A DNA stretch of 64,000 bases from positions 378,617-442,616 of the forward strand of contig NZ_LMOD01000001.1 in the NCBI RefSeq assembly GCF_001423485.1, read 5' to 3'. Positions 7,621 through 15,757 of this stretch are shown in pieces. Under the pieces are notes generated by a model. That model had not been told where the DNA came from and made no database searches. It was given only the letters and a program-made list of their open reading frames with translations. Every line of letters starts with the position of its first letter. The stretch's first letter is position 1. Source of the stretch: Microbacterium sp. Leaf320 (GTDB taxonomy: Bacteria; Actinomycetota; Actinomycetes; Actinomycetales; Microbacteriaceae). The position numbers were made by a program, and so were the translations under genes.

Positions 7621-8885
7621 CAGCGCACCTCCTTCGGGACACTCGGCTCGTCGCTGTCGTGCGTGCGCCAGTCGTCGGGGAGCAGATAGTCGAGGACGTC
7701 GTCGATGCTGATCGCGCCGACCAGGCGGTGCGCCGTGTCGATCACCGGCAGTGAGACGAGGTCGTAGCTCGCGAGCATGCGGGCGACCTCAGCGGCGGAG
7801 GCCGTGACGTGCACCGGCTCGAGGCTGTCGTCCATGATGGCGCCGAGTCGCTCATGAGGGGGGTAGCGCAGCATCCGCTGGAAGTGCACCATGCCGAGCA
7901 GGCGCCCGGTCGGCGTCTCGAAGGGCGGCAGCGTCACGAAGACCGCCGCCGCGAGGGCGGGGTGCAGCTCGTGCCGGCGGATGAGAGCGAGGGCCTCGGC
8001 CACCGTGGCATCGGCGGAGAGGATGATCGGCTCCGGGGTCATCAGACCACCCGCGGTATCGGGGCCGTAGCGGAGCAGCATCCTGACATCTTCTGCCTCT
8101 TCCGGCTCCATCAGCTCGAGCAGCTGCTCGAGTCGGTTGGGCGGAAGCTGAGCGAGGAGGTCGGCCGCGTCGTCGGGCTCCATCTGGTCGAGGATGTCGG
8201 CGGCGCGTTCGTCGCCCAGGCGATCGAGGATGTGCACCTGCTCGTCCTCGGGCATCTCCTCGAGGGCGTCGGCGAGGCGGTCGTCGGAGAGCTCCTCGGC
8301 GACCTCGATCATGCGCTGCTGCGGCAGATCGAGAAGGGTGTTCGCGAGGTCGGCTGCGTGCAGCTCGGAGTAGGACGCGACGAGCTGCTCTGCCGACTGC
8401 GCCTCGCCGGGTGAATGCTGCTCCGCGACCTCGCTCCAGGCGGCGAAGGTGGTCGGGCCCTTCGCGAACGGCGACGCGCTGGTCTTCGGGCGGCGGAGGA
8501 AGAGCTGGCTGACGGCCCACTCGCCGAGGCGGTTGGGCTCGATCGCCACGTCTTCGATCACGGCGGTGCCGGTCCCGTCGACGAGGCTCACCCGCCGGCC
8601 GAGCAGCTCGGCCAGGACGCGCACCTCGCCGGCGCGCGGCGAGAAACGCCGCACGTTGATGAGACCTGTGCTGATGACCTGGCCGGCGCGGATCGACGTC
8701 ACACGTCCGATCGAGAGGAAGACGTGTCGACGCCCGGGGATCTCGACCACGAGGCCGATCACGCGCGGGGCCGCCGTACTTCGGTACACGATGACGACAT
8801 CACGGACTTTGCCGAGCCGGTCGCCCACGGGGTCGAAGACGGCGCACCCTGCAAGGCGCGCGGCGAATACCCGTTGTGTGCTCAC
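7620..8885 (-). CDS. PRC-barrel + MgtE N-domain + CBS-pair protein, no channel domain
   Basis: 421 residues. The N-terminal ~130 residues resemble PRC-barrel repeats (DPVGDRLGKVRDVVI; VSLVDGTGTAVIEDVAI). Helical MgtE_N superhelix repeats follow (LSDDRLADALEEMPEDEQ; ILDQMEPDDAADLLAQLPP), then two CBS domains at about 275-410. In MgtE these cytosolic parts sense Mg2+ and gate a five-helix channel; here the channel is absent and there is no membrane helix. It resembles Rv1232c-type proteins and is probably a soluble sensor or regulator, not a transporter. GTG start, leaderless promoter 8892-8897; first gene of the operon leading to mrp. Confidence 0.85.
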   Translation of the reverse strand: MSTQRVFAARLAGCAVFDPVGDRLGKVRDVVIVYRSTAAPRVIGLVVEIPGRRHVFLSIGRVTSIRAGQVISTGLINVRRFSPRAGEVRVLAELLGRRVSLVDGTGTAVIEDVAIEPNRLGEWAVSQLFLRRPKTSASPFAKGPTTFAAWSEVAEQHSPGEAQSAEQLVASYSELHAADLANTLLDLPQQRMIEVAEELSDDRLADALEEMPEDEQVHILDRLGDERAADILDQMEPDDAADLLAQLPPNRLEQLLELMEPEEAEDVRMLLRYGPDTAGGLMTPEPIILSADATVAEALALIRRHELHPALAAAVFVTLPPFETPTGRLLGMVHFQRMLRYPPHERLGAIMDDSLEPVHVTASAAEVARMLASYDLVSLPVIDTAHRLVGAISIDDVLDYLLPDDWRTHDSDEPSVPKEVR

Positions 8886-8891
8886 TCATCC

Positions 8892-8897
8892 AGCGTA
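8892..8897 (-). promoter_or_regulatory. -10 box of the MgtE-N/CBS operon (leaderless)
   Basis: Minus strand TACGCT, six bases, then the GTG at 8885. Likely drives the four-gene operon ending at 5483. Confidence 0.6.
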
Positions 8898-8997
8898 GTG
8901 CGCGGGGCCTGTCCGGGTGCGGCCCGGAGTGCCGCACCGACGCCTCGGCCCGACACGCGCCCGGCCCGTGCATCGGCAGGCATGGAACAATGGCGGG

Positions 8998-9750
8998 ATG
9001 AGCATGCTGAACCGTCCAGCTGACAGCCGCGATGAAGGCGAGATCGTCGCCTCCACCCGCGATTACGAAGGCGCCCAGAAGACGGTGTCGAAACTGATCG
9101 CGCAGGAGGTGCCAGCCAGAGACATCGCGATCATCGGGCAGAGCGTACGCACGGTCGAGCGCATCACCGGTCGCCTCGGCTACGCGGCCGCGGCCCGGTC
9201 GGGCGCCATCAACGGCGTGCTCATCGGTCTCTTCCTCTCGGCGATCCTCGTCATCGGCAACCCGGAGGTGCCGATCCAGCTGTTCGTCGGGTTCGTGTTC
9301 ATCGGTGTCGCCCTCGGAATGCTGCTGAGCCTGGTCACCTATGCGATCGTTCGGCGTCGCCGCGATTTCGCGAGCGTCACGCAGTTCGCCGCCGACCACT
9401 ACGAGGTCCGCGTGCAGGCGGCATCGCTGGCGAAGGCACGTCTGGCCCTCGGCGCAGCCAAGCCCGCCCCGGTGCGCGCACCTGTGGACCTCGACGAGCC
9501 GCCCCGCTACGGCGAACGCATCACCCCCGGCGGTCACACGGCGCCCACTCCGCCCGCGACCCCCGTCGAGCCCACGCCCGGCCCCGATCATGCCCCCGGA
9601 TCCGAGCCGACACCGCCTCTGGGTGGCGGCCAGAACCCCCCGGCAGAGCCCGCGATCCCGCCGCGGCCGGCAGATCCGGCCAGCCCGCCCGCCGAGGCTC
9701 CGGGTTCTGGTGCAGCCGGTATCCCGCCGAAGTCGGCGGAGCCCGCCTGA
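8998..9750 (+). CDS. General-stress-type (YflT-like) membrane protein
   Basis: 250 residues from ATG 8998. An N-terminal domain (about 15-65; DYEGAQKTVSKLIAQEVPA, IAIIGQ) is like the general stress protein 17M/YflT fold. Two membrane helices follow (GVLIGLFLSAILVIG and FVGFVFIGVALGMLLSLV), then a short charged part and a proline-rich disordered tail of ~85 residues. The start fits AACAAT (8986-8991) six bases upstream, a weaker leaderless pattern; a start further upstream would add an implausible arginine-rich stretch. The stop overlaps the next ATG, so it leads an operon of at least three genes. Confidence 0.75.
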   Translation: MSMLNRPADSRDEGEIVASTRDYEGAQKTVSKLIAQEVPARDIAIIGQSVRTVERITGRLGYAAAARSGAINGVLIGLFLSAILVIGNPEVPIQLFVGFVFIGVALGMLLSLVTYAIVRRRRDFASVTQFAADHYEVRVQAASLAKARLALGAAKPAPVRAPVDLDEPPRYGERITPGGHTAPTPPATPVEPTPGPDHAPGSEPTPPLGGGQNPPAEPAIPPRPADPASPPAEAPGSGAAGIPPKSAEPA

Positions 9751-10484
9751 TGACGGACCCGAACAGCGAGACGAACCCGCTCTCGGATTCGACGACCGAG
9801 GCGCAGACGCCGGCTCCGTCGCCGTACGAGTCCGTTCCGCCTGCACCGCCGGTTCCGCCGGCTGCGCCGACAGAAGGCCCGCTGCCTCCCGTCCCGCCGC
9901 AGACGCCGGTCTACGGCGATGCCCCGCCGCCGGCGCCCGTGTTCGCACCACCGCCGGCACCCGGATACGCCCAGCCGCAGGCGCCGGGGTACGCCCAGCC
10001 GCAGGCGCCCGCGTACGGATACCCGCAGCAGCACCACACTCCCGTGTACCCCGCAGGGGGCTACCCGGTCGGCACCTATCCGGCTGCCGTCCCGCCGCGT
10101 GGCCTGCTGCCGTGGGCGCTGGGCCTGCTGATCCTCATCCCCTTCCCGTTCGTGGGCGGACTCGCGTCCGGGATCGCGATGGCGGTCAGTGGTGGAGCCT
10201 CCCGTCGCTTCGGGGGACTGGCGCGAGATAACGCGCGGGCGGCACTGAACTGGGGCCTGACCTACCTGCTCGTCTCGACAGTCCTCCTGGTCTCGCACTT
10301 CGTTCTGCTGTTCTCGTTGACGGCTGACTCTCCGACTTCGGGCTTCTACCCGATCGGCATCCCGATCACGATCTACTTCGCGCTCTCGGTGCTGCACCTC
10401 GTCCTCGTGATCGTCGGCATGGTCCGAGCAGCGGGTGGCAAGGTCATGCGGGTGCCCTTCGCGATCCCGTATCTCCGCCGCTGA
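9750..10484 (+). CDS. DUF4870-type membrane protein with proline-rich N-terminus
   Basis: 244 residues. The first ~115 are proline/alanine-rich and disordered, with a short tandem repeat (PGYAQPQA twice). The rest has three membrane helices and the DUF4870 signature of a small polar cluster between helices (GLARDNARAALNWGLTYLL). Function unknown. It overlaps its neighbours by one or a few bases on both sides and is translationally coupled. Proline-rich cytoplasmic tails in such proteins may recruit partners; this is inference. Confidence 0.72.
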   Translation: MTDPNSETNPLSDSTTEAQTPAPSPYESVPPAPPVPPAAPTEGPLPPVPPQTPVYGDAPPPAPVFAPPPAPGYAQPQAPGYAQPQAPAYGYPQQHHTPVYPAGGYPVGTYPAAVPPRGLLPWALGLLILIPFPFVGGLASGIAMAVSGGASRRFGGLARDNARAALNWGLTYLLVSTVLLVSHFVLLFSLTADSPTSGFYPIGIPITIYFALSVLHLVLVIVGMVRAAGGKVMRVPFAIPYLRR

Positions 10485-11134
10485 TGACGGTCATCCCGGT
10501 CGAGCTGCCCACGGGGACGACGACGGTCTCGGCGGACTGGGCTCCCGGAACGAACGGTGCGACCGTCGTCATCGCGCACGGCGCGGGAACGGGCAAGGAT
10601 CACCCTTTCCTCACGGGCTTCGCCGACGCGCTCGGGGCGCTCGGATTCTCGACGTTGCGGTTCAACTTCCCGTACGTGGAGCAGGGCCGCAGGATGCCGG
10701 GGCCGGCAGCGCACGCGATCGCGACGTGGAACGCGGTCGTCGCCTTCGCCCGCGAACAGGATCCGGCGGCGAGGATCTGGGCGACAGGCAAGTCCTACGG
10801 CGGGCGCATGGCCTCCATGGCGGTGTCCGAGGGACTCACCGTCGACGGCCTCGCCTACCTCGGCTATCCCCTGCACGCCCCGGGCAAGCCCGAGAAGCCG
10901 CGCGCGGAGCACCTGCCGCCGATCGTCGTTCCGCAGCTCTTCATCGAAGGCACGAACGATCCGTTCATCCAGCCGGTGGCGCAGTTCGACGATGTCGTCG
11001 CCACCTGCCAGAACGCGCGAGTCATCTGGATCGAGGGCGGCGGCCACACCTTCGAGGTGAAGGGCCGCAAGCGCCCGGCATCCGACATCGGCGCGTCGCT
11101 CGCACCGTTCGTCGCGGAGTTCGCCCGGCCCTGA
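10484..11134 (+). CDS. Alpha/beta hydrolase, KANL3/Tex30-like
   Basis: 216 residues. VVIAHGAGTGKDHPF gives the oxyanion-region HGAG motif, and the nucleophile elbow is GKSYGGRMAS (Ser about 107). Late catalytic Asp and His are probably in EGTNDPF and GGGHTFE. This combination matches the small KANL3/Tex30-like hydrolase family found in many actinobacteria; substrate unknown. ATG overlaps the previous stop (ATGA). Whether it serves the two membrane proteins in front is unknown. Confidence 0.82.
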   Translation: MTVIPVELPTGTTTVSADWAPGTNGATVVIAHGAGTGKDHPFLTGFADALGALGFSTLRFNFPYVEQGRRMPGPAAHAIATWNAVVAFAREQDPAARIWATGKSYGGRMASMAVSEGLTVDGLAYLGYPLHAPGKPEKPRAEHLPPIVVPQLFIEGTNDPFIQPVAQFDDVVATCQNARVIWIEGGGHTFEVKGRKRPASDIGASLAPFVAEFARP

Positions 11135-11146
11135 CAGCATGGCAGG

Positions 11147-11884
11147 GTGAGCCTCGAACGAATCGCCCTGATCTCGGATGTGCACGGCAACCTGACCGCT
11201 CTCGAGGCGGTGCTCGCCGACATCGCGCGTCGCGGGATCACCCGCATCGTCAATCTCGGCGACACAGCGGGCAAGGGCCCGCGAGGAGAGGATGCGGTGC
11301 AGCGCTGCCGCGCCGTGTGCGAGCTTAACGTCCGTGGCAACTGGGACGACTTCCTCCCCACGATCCCCGACGACGGACCGCTCGAGATGCTCTGGTGGCG
11401 CGACGAGCTGTCGCCGTCGAGCAGGGAATGGCTCGCGGCGCTTCCGCTGAGCACCGATCTCGAGCTCAGCGGTCGTCGGATCCGACTGTTCCATGCATCG
11501 GCGCAGAGCCCTCATGTCAGGGTGCACTTCCACCACACGCCCGAGCAGTTCTCCGCGATGTTCGAGGCGACCGAGATGACGGGTGATGGCCCGGTTCCCG
11601 ACGTCGTGGGCTATGCCGACATCCACGACGCCTACATCGAATCGAATGACGGACGCACGCTGTTCAACGTCGGCAGCGTCGGGAACCCGCTCGACACTCC
11701 GGTTCCGTCGTACGTGATCCTCGAAGGCGGGCCGTCGTCTGACGATCCCTTCGGTGTGCAGTTCGTGCGGGTGCCGTACGACGTCGAGTCGGAGATCGCG
11801 GTGGCCGAGTCGCTCGACATGCCCACCGCCGATGTCTGGTCGGTGGAACTCCGCACCGCCGTGTACCGGGGGCGGCAGTCATGA
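11147..11884 (+). CDS. Calcineurin-like metallophosphoesterase, altered GHTH motif
   Basis: 245 residues. SDVHGNLTALEAVL and NLGDTAGKGP supply the first metal ligands, and VRGNWDD is the usual GN[HD]-type motif. The last motif, normally GHTH, reads GYAD-IH here (about residues 154-159), although the downstream FNVGSVGNPLDTP is conserved. YfcE/MJ0936-type enzymes hydrolyse phosphodiesters; activity may be altered in this branch. GTG start, 12 bases after the hydrolase stop, with CAGCAT six bases before it as a weak -10. It overlaps the VOC gene by four bases. Confidence 0.82.
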   Translation: MSLERIALISDVHGNLTALEAVLADIARRGITRIVNLGDTAGKGPRGEDAVQRCRAVCELNVRGNWDDFLPTIPDDGPLEMLWWRDELSPSSREWLAALPLSTDLELSGRRIRLFHASAQSPHVRVHFHHTPEQFSAMFEATEMTGDGPVPDVVGYADIHDAYIESNDGRTLFNVGSVGNPLDTPVPSYVILEGGPSSDDPFGVQFVRVPYDVESEIAVAESLDMPTADVWSVELRTAVYRGRQS

Positions 11885-12294
11885 AGGGGCTGCATCACGT
11901 CGAGATCTGGGTGCCCGACATCGATGAGGCAGTGCGCAGCTGGGGGTGGCTGCTCGCGCGACTGGGCCTCGAACTCACGGGCGAGTGGTCGGACGGCCGC
12001 ACGTGGGATTCCGGGAGTGCCTATGTGACGCTCACGACCTCACCGAACCTCACGTCTGCCGCACATGACCGGCGTCGCGCGGGTGTGAACCACCTGGCCT
12101 TCTGGGGCGGGACCCGCGAGGAGGTCGATGCCGTGCTGGCGGACGCAGAGGCACACGGGTGGCGTCCGCTGTACCAGGAGAGGTATCCGCACGCCGGCGG
12201 ACCGGACCACTACGCGGGGTGGGTGGAGAACGCGCAGGGGTTCAAGGTCGAGATCGTCGCGGAGTCACACGCCGAGGCATCACCCGAGGGATGA
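11881..12294 (+). CDS. VOC-family (glyoxalase/dioxygenase fold) protein
   Basis: 137 residues beginning MKGLHHVEIWVPDIDEAV, a typical first beta-alpha module with metal-ligand histidine, and a second module with NHLAFWG; a third ligand may be the Glu in VEIVAE. It belongs to the vicinal oxygen chelate superfamily, which includes glyoxalases, dioxygenases and resistance proteins; the substrate is not readable. Start overlaps the metallophosphoesterase stop. Its 3' end overlaps the convergent kinase gene by 15 bases. Confidence 0.82.
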   Translation: MKGLHHVEIWVPDIDEAVRSWGWLLARLGLELTGEWSDGRTWDSGSAYVTLTTSPNLTSAAHDRRRAGVNHLAFWGGTREEVDAVLADAEAHGWRPLYQERYPHAGGPDHYAGWVENAQGFKVEIVAESHAEASPEG

Positions 12295-13173
12295 GAGATC
12301 GGTGTCGTCGAGCAGTCGGTGCATGGTCGACAGCCCGAGGTCGCTCATGGCGGGGTTGGAGTCCTCGTAGTACCAGCCGAGCCCCATCGCCTGCTGCAGC
12401 GCCCAGGCCGCACCCCGCATCCACTCGACGTCTCCCGAGCCCAGCTGGTCTCGGACGACCCGGCGACGAGGGGCGTCGAACAGGTGCCAGGCGGCGACGA
12501 GGTCGAGCGCAGGATCCGCCGCTCCGAAGCCGCCTCCGTCGAGCACGCCGACCAGGCGATCGTCCGAGACCAGGAGGTTGAACGGTGTGAGGTCCCGATG
12601 GCTCATGACATCGGGGCCTGAGGAAGGGAGTGAGCGCAGAGAATCCCACAGGGTCCGCACGCGAGCAGCATCGAGCAGGTGCCCGCTCCGCTCGACGCAC
12701 AGAGCGATCCACTCGTCGTGGTCGGTGAGGACGCCGCCGCGACCGTGCCCGTCGAAGACGCGTCCGCGCACATCCGTCGCTCGGAGAGATGCGATCAGCC
12801 CGGCGACGTCGAACGCCAGCGAATCGGATGTCGCGTGGCGATCGTGGCCCGCCGTCTCTCCGGGCACCCAGCTCTGCACCGACCACGCCGACGGATAGTC
12901 CGAGGATGCCGTGCCGATGCCGACAGGCCGGGGCGCCGCCACCGGGCACGCCGCGGCGAACTCCGACATCGCGTCGGCCTCGGCGGTCAGCGCCGCCTCG
13001 GTCTCTCCGGTGAGCGGGAATCGCGCCGCGAGATCGCCGCCGATGCGGAGGATCGCGTTCACCGTCCCCGCTGTGGGGACGCGCCGCAGCGGCATCAGGG
13101 CGAACTCGGGAAACCGCCGGGCGATCAGACGCCCGGCGGTATCGTCGGTGAGCTCGAGCTCGCCCTCATGCAT
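12280..13173 (-). CDS. APH-family phosphotransferase with intact catalytic motifs
   Basis: 297 residues of the aminoglycoside phosphotransferase/choline-kinase fold. The nucleotide-binding N-lobe is followed by the catalytic loop SHRDLTPFNLL and metal-site Asp in LVGVLDGGGFGAADPALDL, both intact, unlike the protein at 26980-28347. Such enzymes phosphorylate small alcohols or drugs; resistance cannot be claimed from sequence. Two in-frame-unrelated ATGs occur near the start; the one at 13173 is in frame, nine bases after the aminopeptidase stop, so the genes are probably cotranscribed. Confidence 0.85.
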   Translation of the reverse strand: MHEGELELTDDTAGRLIARRFPEFALMPLRRVPTAGTVNAILRIGGDLAARFPLTGETEAALTAEADAMSEFAAACPVAAPRPVGIGTASSDYPSAWSVQSWVPGETAGHDRHATSDSLAFDVAGLIASLRATDVRGRVFDGHGRGGVLTDHDEWIALCVERSGHLLDAARVRTLWDSLRSLPSSGPDVMSHRDLTPFNLLVSDDRLVGVLDGGGFGAADPALDLVAAWHLFDAPRRRVVRDQLGSGDVEWMRGAAWALQQAMGLGWYYEDSNPAMSDLGLSTMHRLLDDTDLSSLG

Positions 13174-13182
13174 CGGGCAGAT

Positions 13183-14604
13183 TCAGCCCTGGACCCGAGC
13201 GATCCACGCCTCGACCTCGTCGGCCGTACGGGGGATGTCTGCCGACAGGTTGACCGGGTCGTCCTTCGTCATCAGGATGTCGTCCTCGATGCGCACTCCG
13301 ATGCCGCGGTACTCTGCGGGCACGGTGAGGTCGTCGATCTGGAAGTAGAGGCCGGGTTCGATGGTGAAGACCATGCCGGGGGCCAGGATGCCGTCGTAGT
13401 ACATCTCACGGCGAGCCTGAGCGCAGTCGTGGACGTCGATGCCGAGGTGGTGCGATGTGCCGTGCACCATGTAGCGGCGGTGCTGCCCTCCGGCGTCACC
13501 GTCGAGGGCCTCCTGAGCCGTCACAGGGAGCAGCCCCCATTCGGCGACACGTGCAGCGATCACCCGCATGGCCGCCTCGTGCACCTCGCGGAAGCGCACC
13601 CCGACCCGTGCCGCGGCGAAGGCCGCGTCCGCAGCCTCGCGCACGGTCTCGTAGACCCGGCGCTGGACCTCGGTGAACGTGCCGGAGACCGGCAGAGTGC
13701 GCGTGATGTCGGCGGTGTAGAGGCTGTCGGCCTCGACGCCCGCGTCGACGAGGATCAGGTCCCCGGGGGCGACGGTGCCGTCGTTGCGCGTCCAGTGCAG
13801 GTAGCACGCGTGAGGGCCGGAGGCGGCGATCGTGTCGTAGCCCTCGCCGTTGCCGTCTTCGCGGGCGCGGCGGTGGAACACGCCCTCGACGACGCGCTCG
13901 CCGCGTGCGTGCGCGATCGCCTCGGGAAGCGAGCGGATCACGTCCTCGAAGCCCTGAGCGGTGATGTCGACCGCGCGGCGCATCTCGGCGATCTCGAATT
14001 CGTCCTTGACCAGACGCAGCTCCGAGACGAAGCGGGTGAGATCGTCGTCCTCGTCGAGAACCAGTTCGCCGTCGACGGCTGCGAACCGGTCGAGGTGCTG
14101 GGTTTCGACCGCGAGGTCGGCGGCGACCCCTGCGAGCGAGGGGCGGGGACCGATCCAGAACTCGCCGACCGTGGCGTCCGCATAGAACTCGGTCGTCGTG
14201 CGGTCTGCCCGCTCGCGGAAGTAGAGGGTGACGTCGTGACCGGCGTCGGTGGGGTCGAAGACGAGGATCGAATCGGGCTCGGAATCCGAGGCCCACCCGG
14301 TGAGGTGCGCGAACGCCGAATGCGCGCGGTACGGGTAGTCGGTGTCGTTGCTGCGCTGCTTCAGCGAACCGGCGGGGATGACGAGTCGCTTGCCGGGGAA
14401 CGCGGCCGAGACGGCCGCGCGGCGGGTCGCCGCGTAAGAGGCCTGTGCGCGAGGTGCGGGGATCGATTCGGGGCGCTCCGCCCAACCGGTCGAGATCGTG
14501 TCGAGGAAGCCGCGGGGGAAGGGCTGCTTGCGGTTCGTCGTCGTCGCCTCGACGGGGGTCTCTGTGGTGGGCTCTGCGATCGTGTCGCGCTCTGCGGTGC
14601 TCAT
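13183..14604 (-). CDS. Xaa-Pro aminopeptidase (aminopeptidase P, M24B)
   Basis: 473 residues. An N-terminal creatinase/prolidase-like domain (to about 230) is followed by the pita-bread metallopeptidase. Metal-ligand motifs visible are LILVDAGVEADSLYTADITRT (two Asp), HGTSHHLGIDVHD (His) and TIEPGLYF / GIGVRIEDD (two Glu). It removes N-terminal residues that precede proline, probably in the cytoplasm. CAGACT at 14611-14616 (minus strand), six bases before the ATG, is a weak leaderless -10. The kinase gene follows on the same strand. Confidence 0.92.
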   Translation of the reverse strand: MSTAERDTIAEPTTETPVEATTTNRKQPFPRGFLDTISTGWAERPESIPAPRAQASYAATRRAAVSAAFPGKRLVIPAGSLKQRSNDTDYPYRAHSAFAHLTGWASDSEPDSILVFDPTDAGHDVTLYFRERADRTTTEFYADATVGEFWIGPRPSLAGVAADLAVETQHLDRFAAVDGELVLDEDDDLTRFVSELRLVKDEFEIAEMRRAVDITAQGFEDVIRSLPEAIAHARGERVVEGVFHRRAREDGNGEGYDTIAASGPHACYLHWTRNDGTVAPGDLILVDAGVEADSLYTADITRTLPVSGTFTEVQRRVYETVREAADAAFAAARVGVRFREVHEAAMRVIAARVAEWGLLPVTAQEALDGDAGGQHRRYMVHGTSHHLGIDVHDCAQARREMYYDGILAPGMVFTIEPGLYFQIDDLTVPAEYRGIGVRIEDDILMTKDDPVNLSADIPRTADEVEAWIARVQG

Positions 14605-14641
14605 CCCTCCAGTCTGTCACCTGCGCGACGGTCGCGGGATG

Positions 14642-15670
14642 TCAGCCCGCGGGCTCGAGCTGCACCACGAGACCGCGGTGATCGCTGCCGGCGGCGCTGT
14701 CGATGACGACGGACCCGGTGGCGGTCCAGCTCGGCGACGCCATCACATGGTCGATGGGAGTGCTGAGCAGGGCCGGGAGCGAGCTCGGCCAGGTTCCGCT
14801 GTAGCCGTTCCCGGTGCGGGTCGCGGCATCTCGGCAATACCCCATGTCGCCGCCGTCGACGCCGAGGCCCGCCATGTGGTCGATCGTCGCGTTGAAGTCG
14901 CCGGCGAGGATGAAGTTCCCCTCGGGGCACTGATCGGCGATCCAGCGCAGATCGCTCTGCCACTGCGCCATGTCCTCCATGCGGGGAGCGACCGCGTGCA
15001 CGGCGACGATCGCGGGGCCGCCGGCGTTGCCGCCGACCGGCATCAGCACGACGCTCGGCACGGAACCCGTGTTGCTGGTGCCGTCCTCCGAGGACTCGAT
15101 GACCGAGTACTCGCCGAGATCGGGGGAGACGAGGACTGTCGTATGCCAGGACTTCGGGCCGTCGACGACATCCGGCTTGAACTGCACGTGGTGCACCCAC
15201 ATCGGGTGGTCCTGCTCACGTAGCAGCACCGCGATCTGCTCGCCGACCTCCTCGGTCGTCTCCGGGAGCGCGACGATGTCGGCGCCGCGATCGAGGATCT
15301 GCTTCGCGATCTCATCGGCAGTGACCTCGTCGCCGGCCGTGTTCCACGTGAGAACGCGGATGCTGGAGTCCGTCGCGGCAGGAAGGGTGTCTCCACCGAA
15401 CCCGCGCTGGAGTCCGATGGCGCCGGTCGCGCCGGCGCCGAGCAGAGCGACGATCAGGACGGATGCGGCGAAGCCGCGCAGCGGCCTGGCGAGGAGGAGC
15501 AGCAGGGCGAGAGCTGCGACGACGAGGAACGCGGCGAGCACGACCCCACGGGCCGCCACGACCTGCGCGAACGGATACGTCTGCTCGAGATGGAAGAACT
15601 GCGGCCACACCAGCACAGCCGTCGCGATCGCGAACAGCACGGTGACGAGGATCCCCAGTAGTCGAAACAT
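14642..15670 (-). CDS. Endonuclease/exonuclease/phosphatase-family membrane protein
   Basis: 342 residues from ATG 15670. Three N-terminal membrane helices (to about residue 95) precede an EEP domain outside or at the membrane. EEP motifs: LTWNTAGDE, VALPETTEE, AGDFNAT, and SDHRGLVVQ near the C-terminus with catalytic His. The family includes DNase I-like nucleases and sphingomyelinase- or inositol-phosphatase-like enzymes. The start fits TAGGCT seven bases upstream; the open frame continues upstream but crosses this promoter. Confidence 0.85.
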   Translation of the reverse strand: MFRLLGILVTVLFAIATAVLVWPQFFHLEQTYPFAQVVAARGVVLAAFLVVAALALLLLLARPLRGFAASVLIVALLGAGATGAIGLQRGFGGDTLPAATDSSIRVLTWNTAGDEVTADEIAKQILDRGADIVALPETTEEVGEQIAVLLREQDHPMWVHHVQFKPDVVDGPKSWHTTVLVSPDLGEYSVIESSEDGTSNTGSVPSVVLMPVGGNAGGPAIVAVHAVAPRMEDMAQWQSDLRWIADQCPEGNFILAGDFNATIDHMAGLGVDGGDMGYCRDAATRTGNGYSGTWPSSLPALLSTPIDHVMASPSWTATGSVVIDSAAGSDHRGLVVQLEPAG

Positions 15671-15677
15671 CCCATCC

Positions 15678-15683
15678 AGCCTA
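15678..15683 (-). promoter_or_regulatory. -10 box of the EEP-family gene (leaderless)
   Basis: Minus strand TAGGCT, seven bases before the ATG at 15670. It also argues against longer start choices. Confidence 0.58.
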
Positions 15684-15745
15684 GAAGGCGTCTCTGTGAA
15701 GTCCCTGCCGCGACGGGCTGCGCGTCCGGTATAGCCCGTCGTCGG

Positions 15746-15751
15746 TACGCT
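15746..15751 (+). promoter_or_regulatory. -10 box of the PHP-domain gene (leaderless)
   Basis: TACGCT, six bases, then ATG 15758. Divergent from the EEP promoter 63 bases away. Confidence 0.6.
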
Positions 15752-15757
15752 CGGAGG

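Noticed and set aside
7620-8885. Magnesium transporter MgtE
   Set aside because: There is no membrane domain; only sensor parts are present.
12280-13173. Antibiotic resistance gene
   Set aside because: The fold is shared by many metabolic kinases; nothing in the sequence or context shows drug specificity.
12679-14706. A 675-residue open frame antisense to the aminopeptidase and kinase
   Set aside because: Composition is that of a shadow frame; both opposite-strand genes are clearly real.
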